Assembly (NCBI GenBank): GCA_902729315.2
Contig: LR746272.1
Span: forward strand, 3,320,035 to 3,384,034
Length of the DNA stretch: 64,000 bases
Source of the DNA: Spirodela intermedia
Taxonomy: Eukaryota > Streptophyta > Magnoliopsida > Alismatales > Araceae
Reading direction: 5' to 3'
The position numbers and the translations under genes are program-made. Under the pieces are notes generated by a model that saw only the letters and a list, made by a program, of their open reading frames with translations, was not told the origin of the DNA and did no database searches. Shown one piece after another: positions 1 to 12,519 of the stretch (positions are counted from its first letter, which is position 1; each line of letters opens with the position of its first letter).

Positions 1-3000
1 GCCATTCCTTTGGCCAGCAAGTTCCCTGTCTTCCCGCCTCTTGATCAATCTTTTCAATCAAACCTGCCCTACTGGTCGTTGATGATTTATTATCTGCTAT
101 GCGCCAGGACTTGAAAGGGCCACCCCGTAATCCATGAATAAAGACTACATCCATGACAGGGGCGGTTAATTGTGAGTTTCGAACAGAATCATCAACGGGA
201 CCCGAGGGGATGCACTTTTCTTTCTCAACAAGTCCATTGCCAGATGAAGATAAAGAAACGTTACTTTCACCATTTGAACCGAGCAAGGCAGCATCCAAAG
301 TGCTGCTGCTGGGGTAGTTCCAGTTTGGCAATTCAGGATTGACGAAAAAGATCATGTCATCATATCGAGGGCACTTGCTCATTTGGCTGGCAGAAGCAAT
401 ATCAGGATGGCTATCGTTTGTATCACCATGCCTTTGCTCTGAGCAAAAGACATTCAAAAGAGTAGCCCTGGCATAACTTTGGATTTTGAGATCATTGCAG
501 CCAGGAATCTTGCCATTTGCACAGTCCTCAAGCCACTTGCATAAGATTTTGTCACCTTGAATGGTTTTTCTGACCTTTGGAAGAAGTGAAAGAATCATTA
601 AAAGCCGGGCAGAATGTTTTCGAATATGTGCAGTGGGAGGGACTCGAACACTAGACGAGTCATTCCCATCTGCAGCAGATGCTTCCCCAGAAATATTTGA
701 TCCACGTTCCCGAGCCTCCACACTCCTTGAAGCATCATATGCCTCAATTGCTGCCAGTCTTTCATAATCATCTTGCAAAAGAAAGCGCCTCAGCAAGGAA
801 AACACTCCAAAATCGGCTATTTTGCTTTGGCAACCGGAATCATCAGAGCAAAGCTCGGTTAATGCTTTAATGCCTTTAAGAGTAGCCAAAGCAGAATCAG
901 CTGCATCAACTTTCGTCAACTTATCTTTTCTCATGTTTTTGGCTAACACAGAAAAAGGTTCAAGGGATAGAAAGTCATCAAGAGGAAACCTATTCGTAGA
1001 ATCAGAATAAGCTTCCGAGTTATTCAATGCTAGAATAACAACTGTAGTTGCCAACTGAGTTGTGATCTGTGCTGCTGAAAGAATATTAGATTGATCAATT
1101 TGAGTCTGCAGAAATAAAAAAAAATGACACCTGCCGTCAATGAAAGACCCATGAATAAAATTAGCAAGTCAACCTAGAACATATGCATTTGCAGAACTTA
1201 GACCTATCACCATCTCAAACTTTTGATATAAATAAATAACAAAAAAAATAAAACAGCACATTACATCAGATGGTTGGAAATTCAAATGTTTAGCATGTAA
1301 ATACACATTTTTTTTCTTGCAAGTGTATACAGACACTTACAAGAACAGTTTTGCGTCTCCGAAATAAAACTTCTGAATTATCTAAAGGCTAAAAGTCAGA
1401 GAACCCATCAGAATTCTAATAACTTTCATTCATTATCATTTAAGATTTAGTACATATGAGCTCAAAGAAACTCTGTCATTGCAACGAAACAGTGATTATA
1501 AAGTTGATGATAACTTCTCTTTGACCTAAATACTAATCGTAGCATGACAACAAAAAAAATCCCACGAATTTATCTGTCATTAATCCCAACAAATCAAACG
1601 TCACATATCATTTCCTGAGAAATCAAATATTCAGGTACAATCCTGTACGTTAACTCCCGGTAATGGATGAGTTCTGTAGGAGTATTTGAGACAACTGGTT
1701 TATGACTATATTCATAAGCATTCCCCCACTGATAAGCAGACGTTGGCAAAAAACCAAGTTAAACTAAACATTTAAGGAAAGAAAGCTAAATAAAGGAATC
1801 TCAATTGAAACAGCTAGAGAAAAATCTATGTCCATAGGCAGGTTATCAACCACCATTATGTAATTCAAAGAATTACCTAACTTTTAACCTATTTAACATT
1901 TTTGAGGAACAAATGGGACAGTTCCTGTTCGTCTTGAACTGGAAATTACTTTTTACCTTCAAATCCACTTCTCCAAAATATTTCAATGATTTCAACAATA
2001 TCCTTATTTACCTTATGCCTAAAATATATTACATTCGATATATTGATTTTCAACCATATATTACATTCGATTTAGCTATTTTACCTTATGCCTAAAATAT
2101 ATTACATCCGATTTCAATGATTTTCAACAATATCCTTTATAGTACTTCTCCAAAATATATTTACCTTATGCACTAAATTTACTATTTTTTTCTATTATAA
2201 GTTCAAATCTGCAGATAACACAAACATTATATAGTGCAGACAAATGTGCGTAAAGTTTCCGAAACCAAGAAATTGGCAGAATTGAAGTTGCATATTTTCC
2301 ATTGAGATAAAAATATTTTCATCAGACATCCTTGTCGGGCAATATGTTAAAATGTATTGTTTATTGAATTATAGATGCAGTTTAGCTTTTACCAAGTTCT
2401 AGCCTCTGATTTCTTGTTATCCAGCTGTCCTGTTGTCAATGGAAAATCCTTGAATCCAGCTTATTCGCGCCCCCCCTCCCCCCCAAATGGAAAAATTCCT
2501 GCTAATCTAGGATAGCAGGGGAAGTTATGGTGATGATTTCTCAATGAATTGTCTAGGATAATTCCTGGTAATCTAGTGGATAGAGAAGAGAGGTAGAACG
2601 AAAAGGAAATACCTTCACTTTATCAGTCTTACGTGGTACGTTAGTTTTCATAACAGACGTCTTGTTGGCACCAAGAATTTCATTCAGCATCATAGTTAAC
2701 CAACCCTGAGAAAGTAGTATTGAAGATGGTCCATAATCCTCAAGGATGCAAGAGAGAATGTGCTGGGCTGACAAGCTTGTAGCTTCAGAAGAAACTTGAG
2801 AGAATATCCAACGAAGAAGAATGCCAGACCACCTACGACTTTCTTCAAGGGATAGACGCATATCCCCAGTACAAAGGAATTCCATTGCCTGTGCCAATAC
2901 TTCTTGCAAATGGCGATGTTTTTCTGATTGCTTTGAAGTTTCTCTCATCAGATGAAGTCCTCTCTCCAGCACCTTCACCTTAGCCTGATTACTTCTTTCA

Positions 3001-6000
3001 ATGGAAATGAGAAATGCTGACAGTGCTACACGAGCAAGTTCAATATCATCAGCTTTACTTGCCTCACAGACAGTAGAAAGAAGACTGAAACTCCAATCAG
3101 GGACAGAACAAATAAGAGGTAAACTGCGATCTTCCAAGAGAACGCGAGCCACCAAGCTGCCATGCCATTTGACTGTCCTCTCTGGCGCAGTCAGCGCAAG
3201 CATAACTGCATGCCCATCACTATCAAGTTCTTGAATGTAAGATCGGTTATGCTTAGATGCCACAGCCCAATTAGCTAAAGCCCATGCAGCAAAAGGTACA
3301 GCAACCTGCTCTCTCTGCAAATCGTCCCAAAGGCCTGGTACTGATAAAATAGTAGAGTGTTGAGCTCTCAAAGAACTGGTATGTTTTTCCTGCAACATCA
3401 GGCTGCCAACCATGCGTTCTACAGGTGCAGAGTAATCATGATTATCCGACTGTCCCAGCTCAAGCAGGTCATCCTTCCTGGAAAAACCCAACACTGTGGG
3501 ACCACCAAGGATTTTTATTCCAATGCCGCGCATTCCTTTGTCCCCATCATCATCCTCATCATCATCTCCATTTCTATCAAGTTCAGAAAAATGCATACCA
3601 CCTTCCTCAATGACTTCAAGAGTAGCTGCAATATCTCTAATATCTGCATTCCCCGGCAAAGATGGCTGAAATGACACTCGGTCAACATCATCACAGTTAG
3701 AAGTTACAATGTCCATGATGGAAGCGACAAGCATGCTCCTTCCCTTAAAGGTGTCCTGGCCATCCAGTGGCTTGTGATTGAATTTCTGCTTAAACATCCG
3801 AAACAAAATGAAATAACTGGGGTCAAAACATGCCCTTACACAAATCACAAGCTCCAGCATGATCTATGGCAAAGACTTACAGCCAGGAAGTTCACATTGC
3901 TTTCTTGAAGTGGCCAACATGTTACCAAGACAACATGATAATATGCAGAGAAAAGGTTTTAATGACCAGGCAAGCAACCCGAAAGGTAGCCACTAGTCAT
4001 TTTATGCCTTTTACTTTCTTAACAACATTGTTTGACAAAACTAAGCAATGCCATCTTATAACCACACTACATACTCATAAAGGTGTCCTTAGTCACAAGA
4101 CGTCATTCCAAACATACCTGGCAGCCTTGTAGGTAAGCTGAAGGTTGCACCATAGCTGACAGTATGCTTTGTCTCATATTCAGGCTAACACACTAGTCCG
4201 TCCAACTCCAGAATCCAGCCTTATTGGCATGATGAAGCTTGAGGATATGAAATAATCTTCTAAAGTATTCCATAACGTGTATGATTAAATTTTTCATGGA
4301 ATAAAAATGTTCTTTTTTTGTGAATAGAAAACTGAAATGCTTGACAACTGACCGTAATAACTGTCATGATAAAGATAAAAGTATTCCGCAATTCTTCACT
4401 AATAAATATATTTTTATTTTAGATAAATACGCCCATGACTTATTGATTAATGCCAATGGATTGAAATCACTTTACGCATCATTGGCAGATGAATGTGCCT
4501 ATTGTAAATCATAATTTTAGGTAGAATCTTAAGTGAAACTAGGTTTTTCCTAAGTGAGGCAATTCGTTGCCTAAGTGATAGGTAAGTCACAACCTTGGGC
4601 ATTTTACTCATCTAAAGAACACTGGTTTCTGAGGAGTTAAAATTGTGCAAGATAATAAGCTTTGCCTGATTAGTCAAAGCATTTCCCCAGAGTCTACATG
4701 AGTATCTGAGCAAGTATGCAACTATATTTATGTACAAAAGACACAGTTCACTGTTTTCATCCATGAAAATATGATTAATAAATGTTAAGTTGGGGGATTG
4801 AAGGGGGCAGGGTTCCATCTGCATCTATTCTTCACTCTTCATTCTTTCTCCCTATCTAAAATGAAAAACCTAGCCATCTTGCCAGAAAAAATCTCGCATG
4901 TGCAACCTTCTTCGGGTCATCCTATTATTATGGCAGTGGGTTGTTGGATAATAATTTTTCCCCAATTTAGTTTCTGGTTCAGAAAAGGATAATAAACGTA
5001 TTTGAAGGCAGAAGAATCACAAGTAGTAACCATTTTCTTGGTTTATATCTACAGAAAAGAAAAAAGATATGGCGACACTGTTTTTGATGTTGATGTATCA
5101 TGATTTCATAAGATTGCTCAGTCCTTCCACATAAGTGTTTTCATTTTGAACGAGCTAATAACCCCCACGGCCATATAAGGTACTTCAGACGGCCTACATA
5201 TACCAAAAACAATGCAGAAAAGAAACCCTACCATCTACTAAACGCAATGGAGAAGCCGCCCATTTCTTCAAATGGTTTCGTTCCTCAAAGAAGACACTAT
5301 CCAATAGCAAATAGCAATGACAAAATCATTTTGATTTCTCTATGGCGAACTTAAAGAGAAAATACGCCCGAGTTCCCACTGGGCAGAAAGGAGTTGCAGT
5401 CTCACCTTGGCCCGTTTAGGCTGGAATGAGAAGATGAACCTCAGAAGACTGGGAATGGCATGCGGCCTGCTCAGCACTGCCTCACACACATTGGGATCGG
5501 CGATTAGGTATGCCAGCGCCCTCGCTGATTCTGCCTGCGTCCCACAGTAGTCCCTTCCATTCCTCCCTGAAGACCTCGCTACTGTTTCGAGCAGCCAGTC
5601 TACAACTGCGCCACCGCCGGCGGAAACGATCGCCGACCGCCGGCCCTCGTTTGCGGCGACGATATCGGCGACGAATGCGGCAACCCGGAGTTCGAATTCT
5701 TTCTGCACCTCCTGGTTCGCGGACGACAGGACGGACGCCAGGGACTTCCAGAGGACTCCAGCGGCGGCGCCGGTCTGCTTCATCCGGCCGACGACCCGAT
5801 CGAGGGAGTCCCTCGACCTCTCCAGCGCGGTCTCCAGATCACTGCGGAGCTCGTCCGCACGACGCTTCAGTTGTTCTTGGGAAGAGGTGGAGTAGAGGAG
5901 TCCCACCAAGGCCAGGGCGGATATCAGAGTCCCCGAGATGAAATAGAACGGAATAGAGGAAGATGCAGATGAGGACGAAAGGAGGGCGGGGAGGGAAGGT

Positions 6001-6224
6001 CGCGAAGGAGGAACATGGCGGTGGACTGCGGGCGGCTGGGGGAGGACCCCTTGAGGAGAATCGGGAGCACGAGGCGTCTGTGTGCCATAGCCCAGGGAGG
6101 ACTGACGCCATGAATGAACGTGAGCTCTGCGGACGACGAGCCGGACACACCGGAGGCGACGGAAGAAGAACATGGCGACGAATGGGATCCTCCGTTCATG
6201 ACACCGCCGCCGGCGAGCCCCCAC
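1..6224 (-). CDS. SERAC1-like ARM-repeat / alpha-beta hydrolase protein, 3' end outside the window
   Basis: Three exons join in frame: 6224-5406, 3785-2613 and 1105 to beyond base 1, with GT-AG junctions all in phase 0. Exon 1 encodes an Arg-rich, Ser-rich N terminus, one hydrophobic segment (about residues 92-111) and a following coiled, charged stretch, which suggests an organelle or membrane anchor. Exon 2 and most of exon 3 are leucine-rich helical sequence of armadillo type with an acidic Asp/Glu run near position 3560. Near the window edge (about bases 105-160) the frame reads VVFIHGLRGGPFKSWR, the first strand and oxyanion turn of the alpha/beta hydrolase domain typical of SERAC1; the nucleophile Ser lies outside. 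Animal SERAC1 acts in phosphatidylglycerol remodelling at mitochondria-ER contacts; the plant role is not established. A second Met (position 6173) could be the true start. Identity is strong; function is inferred from the family. Confidence 0.85.
1966..2172. repeat. Mosaic AT-rich repeat inside intron 2 of the SERAC1-like gene
   Basis: Four short modules recur in shuffled order: CTTCTCCAAAATAT, TTTCAATGATTTCAACAATA, TACCTTATGC and TAAAATATATTACAT. Some copies are identical and others differ by one or two bases. This suggests local duplications within the 1.5-kb intron (1106-2612) rather than a transposon. No coding potential is visible. Confidence 0.6.
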
Positions 6225-6929
6225 CCGACGAAGCTGGCTCTGCGACGCAGCTTGGGCGGCCGTTCTCAGTTCTTATTAGCCCGCCATTTCTGGAGCAGGG
6301 CCCCTTTCTCCCCCTACTGCCAGCCCAGGCCAGCGTCTCCCGAGCTGAAAAATATGCGGACTCTTCTGGGCCAGCTGCCTCCGTATTAGAATCGTCCCAG
6401 AAGAGATGATAATAACTAACTTGGATCTGCCATCGACGAGAATCCTTCCGCCGGATATCCCGATCAAAGGTCAACCCAACTCAATGAGTTTTATTTGAGG
6501 AAAAATAGCTGAATAGAAAGTCAAATGAGGCTTAGAGAAATTCTCGTCTTTACACAAATTAGGCTACTCTTGAAGTTTGTGGAGCAACCATCCAATCAAA
6601 AGGCCTTCCATTGCTTCTGAAAACTATAAGGTACATGACCAGTCATAGGTAATACGATATTGCATATTATAAAGCTTCATCCATTTCATAGGTGGGGGCG
6701 TTTTCACCTTAAAACATAACCCATATCAAGCAGATGTCATCTTTCCACGTTTTTCTTTTAAAATTGAGTTGATTTCATATGCATCAAGGTGATGAAATTC
6801 GCAATAGAATATCAAAATTAATGATATTAAATTTAATTAATAATATTTATTTGATTTTTTGAAATTTGAAAACAAGACTTTGGAATTGGGTTGCTAAGAG
6901 AAGAATATTTTAAAAGGGTCCAATTAATT
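6225..6929. other. 5' flank of the SERAC1-like gene, then AT-rich spacer
   Basis: The first 200 bases upstream of the minus-strand start (to about 6440) are GC-rich and probably hold its 5' UTR and core promoter, but I see no clear TATA element. From about 6480 the sequence becomes AT-rich with no gene. Confidence 0.4.
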
Positions 6930-7400
6930 GTTAGGCCCAACAAAGTTCTTGAGGAAACTTATTTTATGTAAACTTACTTTATATCTCTTTTCTTTTAGAA
7001 GATATTTTAAATGATGTTTAGAGTGGATCATTAAGATTTTTTCAGGATCCTAATATGTTAGAGTTTGTTTGAAGTCATTTCAAAGCTATACAAAGTTTAT
7101 CCTTAAGATCTATTCAAGATCCTTCTTTTAGGAATGTCCCCTCTTCCTTTTTAGGCCTATATAAAGGCCCCCATTGTGATACGAAAAATACACTTTTGAA
7201 GAATGATTAGCTTTTCTCTCCTATGAGGTTTCTTCTTTTTTGCTTGTGGATTGAAACACTCCATTATGGATTCAATAGTCCTCCATTGATATTGTGGATT
7301 TAAGATCACTCCTCCTTGTCGATCCAAAGGTTGAAGGCTCTAGGTTTATACATTTAGAAGTTAGTTTCTTTTCAAAGCTTGTGCCAAGATGTCCTGAGGT
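6930..7400 (+). mobile_element. LTR-like promoter relic of a plant retrotransposon
   Basis: A TATATAAAG box (7158-7166) sits in the imperfect palindrome GGCCTATATAAAGGCC. It is followed by a pyrimidine-rich leader and a stretch of GATTCAA/GATCCAAAGG words, the general make-up of a plant Ty3/Gypsy LTR. It lies just upstream of a Ty3/Gypsy gag fragment on the same strand. A similar block with TATTTAAAG occurs at 24519-24527. I could not define LTR ends or a target duplication, so the boundaries are approximate. Confidence 0.4.
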
Positions 7401-7639
7401 AAATCAATTCATATTAATGATGATAATATTTTTGAGGTATGTCATTTTATAAAATCATATTTTATTGAATTTCAAATATTTGAGGTCAGTGATACTTCAA
7501 AACAACTTTTGAGATGAATGACTACATTAGAAACTCATTCATACCCTAAAAAAGATCATGAATTTAGATATCCTCAAAGAGTCACATCAAATAAAAAAAT
7601 ATTTTAGATAATTTCTCAACATTTGTTTCTACAAGTTCT

Positions 7640-9780
7640 AGAAATATATTTGAAGATGATAATTCTCGAAATTTTCATCTGAAAATTAATTTACCATATT
7701 TTAATGCTCAATTAAGAATTGAAGAGTTATTAGATTGGTTGGTCAAAGTTGTGTTCTCCTGAATATATAAAGATTTTAAAAGAAAAATGAGTAAATTTAT
7801 TAACATATAAATTAAAAGGTGGTGCATCTATTTGGTGGGAGTAGTTATAATCTACACTTGTTAGGTCAAGCAAAGAACTTATACGAATGTTGGAGAAGAT
7901 AAAGAAGCTTTTGAAGTGCCATTTTCTACAACTTGACTATAATTTTTTTTTTATATCAATAGCATCAAAATTATAAACAAGAATGTTGATTTATTATTCA
8001 CTATGTTGAAGAATTTTATCATTTATTTTCTTGAGCTAATTTAATTGAATCTAAGTCATATATGATTTTAAAATTCAAAAATGTTCTTAGGTGAGAGATC
8101 AAAGAAAACGTAACTCTATAGTCATTTTTTAAGCTTAATGACATGTTTATGACAATAAAACATGTAGACTCATTGCTTGAAAAAAGGAACTAGAACATAA
8201 AATTACAACAATTAGAATTCAATTTTTTAGTTATAAATGACAAGATCAACTATTGTTTCTTCAACCCTACAAAATGGACAATCAACTCAACCATACAAAG
8301 TGCACCACCATCTTCTAGGCAAGCTTTAAATATGAAAAATTCTTATGCTCCTAATGTCATTCCAAGATGGTATTAAGTGCGGACAAAACATGCATAAGTC
8401 TAATTTGTGTCCCAATGTGGCTTAGTTCACATTCTAGATTCTATTGAAGAAGACGTAGAAGATGAGAAAACTAAAAATGATGTTAGGATATAAGAAAATT
8501 TTATTGAATTGATATTGAAGACACATTTTCACACTCTCTTATGGTGGGAAGATTGATGTATATGCCAAAAAAGGAAAAAGATCCACAACACCACAGTATC
8601 TTTAAAATGAGGTACAAGATAAATATTAATGCATGTGACATCATCATTGATAGTGGCAGTAGTGAGAATATTATTTCATCAATTATGATTTAAAAGTTTG
8701 GGCTTGAGATCAACCCACACCTACATCCATATTGAATTAGTTGAATTAAAAAAGATACTTAAACTAGAGTTTATGAAACTTGTTAAGTGAAATTTTTCAT
8801 TAGAAAGGTTAATTCTTAGAAATTTTTCATTGAGATGGATCCATATCACACCTCGACACTTCTACATTGATGTCATGTATCGTGGCAAATACAGCGTTGA
8901 TGTCTTTTATGAAAATGATAAGAAATTTGTATTGGCCCTTATACATGAAAATGATTTCAATAGGAGTGAATAAAAGAAACAAGGTAATGTTGATTGATCA
9001 AAAGGAGTTTTTACATAACTTTGATAAAAATTATAGCTTCTTTATGACTATACAAAAGTTTGATATAAATTAAAAATTAACCGACGTCATACCATAATAT
9101 GTTCAAAATTTAATATATGAGTTTTTTGTTATTCAAGACATGCGTAGTCATCTTTAACTAATGTGAGACACAACATTATATATACTTAGTACTGATAATA
9201 AGTTTACCTAACATGCCTTATTACATAACGAGACTAGGGGAAAATCGAATTCTTCAAGAATATGTGAAGGAGCTATTAACGAAGGGTCTAACTAGGTAGA
9301 GCATGAGTTGTGGTTAAACATAGGTTTTCATTTCCACATCTTGATGAAATGTAGGATATGCTTTGTGGTTCTAAGATTTTGTCAAAAGTAGATTTAAACA
9401 ACAACTATTATAAAATCTAAATTCAGTTTAGAGACAATTAGAAAACTACTTTTATGAAAAAATCATGTCTTTATGAATGATTGGTTATGTCTTTTGGCTT
9501 ATCAAATGCTAAGTATATTTTTTGATGATGAACTAGGTTCTGAAATCTTTCATTAGAAAATTTTGTAGTCTATTTTGAAAATATTTTGAGTTATAGTACC
9601 ATAGATGTATAACATATCATTTATTTGAGATCAATATTACAAGCTTTATAATAAAATAAATTATCTATAAATTTCAAGAAATATGATTTCATTACCAATA
9701 ATTTAGTGTTTTTGGGATATGTCATTAGTGTAGATGGGATCAAGGTAGATGAAGAAAGCTAAGAGATATTAAATATTAGA
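7640..9780 (+). mobile_element. Degenerate Ty3/Gypsy polyprotein relic (gag, protease, reverse transcriptase)
   Basis: Read in several frames with many stops, this stretch matches a Ty3/Gypsy polyprotein in order. A gag segment reads LPYFNAQLRIEELLDWL and then LTYKLKGGASIWWE (7690-7845). A protease-like segment reads DIIIDSGSSENIISS (about 8640-8685). The reverse transcriptase runs from about 9206: LPNMPYY, then FPHLDEM, SKILSKVDL, LVMSFGLSNA, and finally VFLGYVISVDGIKVDEE near 9750. Between the first two RT pieces the usual LTPKKDGSWRMC block is absent, so an internal deletion is likely. RNase H and integrase are not found downstream. The copy is dead. Confidence 0.75.
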
Positions 9781-9998
9781 TAAATTATGGATGAATCTTG
9801 AAGGATGGAAAATGATACTTGTTGGAGACTAGATAAATGTTATAGGTATATCTTCATTATATTTCTTGATTGTTCTTCTTTGTAAGGTTTTTTTTTTTCA
9901 ATATTCTCTGGTCCATTTGTGTCTTTAAAACTAGTCACATGAAATCAAAAATCTTCTCTTTGTTCAATTTATGTGCTGATAAACTTTGTTTGTTTAAT

Positions 9999-10347
9999 GC
10001 TTTGAAGTTTGTTATTCTCACATCATTTAGACTGCATGTTAGTGACCTCTTCTTTTTCATGTTTTTTTAGATATCTTTTTAGAGAAGCTTTTAATTTGTT
10101 GTCATATGAGTTCTATGTTTGAAACTTGCATATGACCTAATATTCCATAGATTTTTATATGTTCTTTCGTTGAGTCTTTTGATGTGTTGTCATCTAGGTT
10201 TCGAGTTTGAATCTTACAAGTGACTTTGATACTTTGAGTTTTGAACATTTTTTCACTAAGGCTTTCGACATATTGTCATTCAGGTTTTGAGTTTGAATCT
10301 TGAATCTTATCAATAACTTTGATATTTCAATATTTTTTGTATATTTC
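9999..10347. repeat. Tandem array of diverged ~87-bp units
   Basis: Units beginning GCTTT or GTCTTTT start at 9999, 10087, 10174 and 10261, spaced 88, 87 and 87 bases. Each carries a TTGTCAT(T/C) word, then GTTT(T/C)GAGTTTGAATCTT or a diverged form of it. A further weak unit may precede them from about 9919. The array follows the Ty3/Gypsy relic, so it may be the remains of a retroelement spacer or a minor local satellite. No coding potential. Confidence 0.6.
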
Positions 10348-12134
10348 ATCCATTCGCATTGGATTTCTTGTACTTTAACTAAGAGTTCTAAGATGTCGCA
10401 TTAGTTCTAGCATACAAATATTTGAAGAAATAACTCATTAGATTCATTTTTTATATCATCATTGTACGTGTTGAATAATTCTTAGAAATATTAAACTTCT
10501 AACATAAGTTCTTATGAATTTCATTAAATATTCAGTAAATAAATATTTTCTTGTAGTATCAAAACCAAGAATATCAATAGTAATGATATTATTTATTCCC
10601 AGTAAGTTAGTATTTCATGAGTTCTTAAATTCTTGTTCAATATTTTTTACATCTCACCATTATTTCTTTATACTTATTTTTTAAAGTAAAGTAGTTTCTC
10701 CCAATTTTTATGCACAATTTAGTAGTTATGTCCGTCTAATATGGAGCAAAAGTTTTTTTGATAACTTTTTCTTGTTTGGGGATAAGTTATTTACTTCGTG
10801 GGAAAGAAATTTTGGGCATGAGTGTTGGGCTTGAGCAAGTCTATAAATGAGTCATCTATGTGAATGGGAAAAGGATTAATTCAGTTTGACTTCTGTCTCA
10901 CTAATATTTTAGTTATTATCCCCCAAATAGACCAGGTCATGGTAAGTTTTGAATTTGTCAATTTGTCTCTATAGATGAATTGTCCTATATTTGATCCTCA
11001 ATAAATAGCTTATTGTTTATATTGTATCTTTTCTACTAAATGAATTTAATTGATTATTATTTTCTATTTTTTAGGTGAAAATATAAATAAGGTGAAGTTT
11101 CGAATGAGAATGTCCAGTAGGAGAGCAAAAGATAGCAAAAAAAAAGTTGGGCATTATGAAACCAAGCGTAGCTAGGAATTTTTTGACAGCTCTTACATGG
11201 ATCTTGTACCTCAAAATAGAGGAAAATAACAAGCTAATAAAAATTGCCAACTCTTATCATGAGAAATTTTTTCGAATGAAATCTCTCTTTTTTTTTTTGG
11301 GGCAGCTCTTTTTTGGATTCATTTGTTACCATCATTCTCCTACTTTTAATAACTGGAAATAAATATTTTACAAGTAAAGCAGGACATCAAGGGGATGTTC
11401 AAACAGTTTGAGTGATGAAACCATAAATACTTGAATGGAAGATCGTGTATGACTATAAATCTGAATTGAGAGAAGATCCCTGTTGGAGAATTTTGAATGC
11501 TTGTTTTTTCATCAACACCATAAAACTAAAACAAGATAGAAACGAACGCATCCAATGATTACAAATTTTAGTATACTAAGGATGAAACTAATTTACAGAT
11601 GTTATGCTCCTTGATCCGAACACTTTTCCATTAGAAAACCAAAATTTTAGGTTAAATTGAGAAATAAATAATTAAAATAATAATACTGAGCGAAGACATT
11701 GATATAATTAGATGTGTCGATTTTGTTGATCAAATGTTTAAATTAGAAACAACAACAAATATTTTATCATGAAATTTCTGGTCTGACCAAAGCAAAATGG
11801 ACTGACATGGAAGATGGAGCAAACCAAGAGAGAGCTAGGGAATTTTTATTTGTGGTCATTTCTCGTGAATGCTTTCTAACTTTTTGAGGTGGAAGATGAG
11901 GTGTGATTAGTTCCTCCTGAGAAAGAGATGACTAGATACCGGAGTCTTCATTTCACATTCATAAATGGAAGTATCTCCACCGAGAAAAGTAAATATATAC
12001 TGAGTTAGGGTTTCTCTCACGCTTCTTCACTTTTATGCCCTAGGAACTAAATTTTGGATAGTGATGGCCATATTCTGTACAATTAGATCAGTCTGAGAGA
12101 TAAAGGATACATGCCCTAGGAACATAGTGTTTCT
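10348..12134. other. AT-rich spacer without recognisable genes
   Basis: I find only short open frames without familiar domains. The words ATGCCCTAGGAAC occur twice (near 12035 and 12110) just before the inverted repeat described next. Confidence 0.5.
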
Positions 12135-12191
12135 GGCACCAGTAAAGGATTGTCTCTTTTCTTCATATGTAAACAATCCTTTACTGGTGCC
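12135..12191. other. Perfect 19-bp inverted repeat with 19-nt loop (possible hairpin RNA)
   Basis: GGCACCAGTAAAGGATTGT (12135-12153) is followed after 19 bases by its exact reverse complement (12173-12191). Either transcript would fold into a 19-bp stem with no mismatch. It lies about 330 bases beyond the stop codon of the patatin-like gene, so on the minus strand it could fall in a long 3' UTR or transcription end. The arms are slightly short for a plant microRNA precursor. A miniature inverted-repeat element is the main alternative. No known microRNA is recognised in it. Confidence 0.6.
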
Positions 12192-12519
12192 TTATGCTCA
12201 AAGTAACCATATGGGTGTATATATAAGAGCATAAGAACAAGAAAAATAATAGCTTGGTAGCCTTTAATTAATGTAGGGTTCAAGTGATATTAAGTTTCAT
12301 AAATATTACCTTGGTTTTCCTTTTTTGAAGGAACTATTAGTTTTAGAAAGATTGAAATAATTTTTTTCAACTGAAAGATAGTTATACTTGGGAATTATTA
12401 AAGGAACATACTACAGGCCGATGAAATTTCAAGCTTATGTTCTGACTTGGAGCCTACATAATTTCAAGCTCATGTTCTGATTCCCAGGAAGCTGACAAAA
12501 GACCAAAGAAGGCGAAGAG

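Noticed and set aside
5510-5941. Plus-strand frame of 143 codons opposite exon 1 of the SERAC1-like gene
   Set aside because: Shadow of the GC-rich minus-strand exon; Arg/Pro-rich low-complexity sequence.
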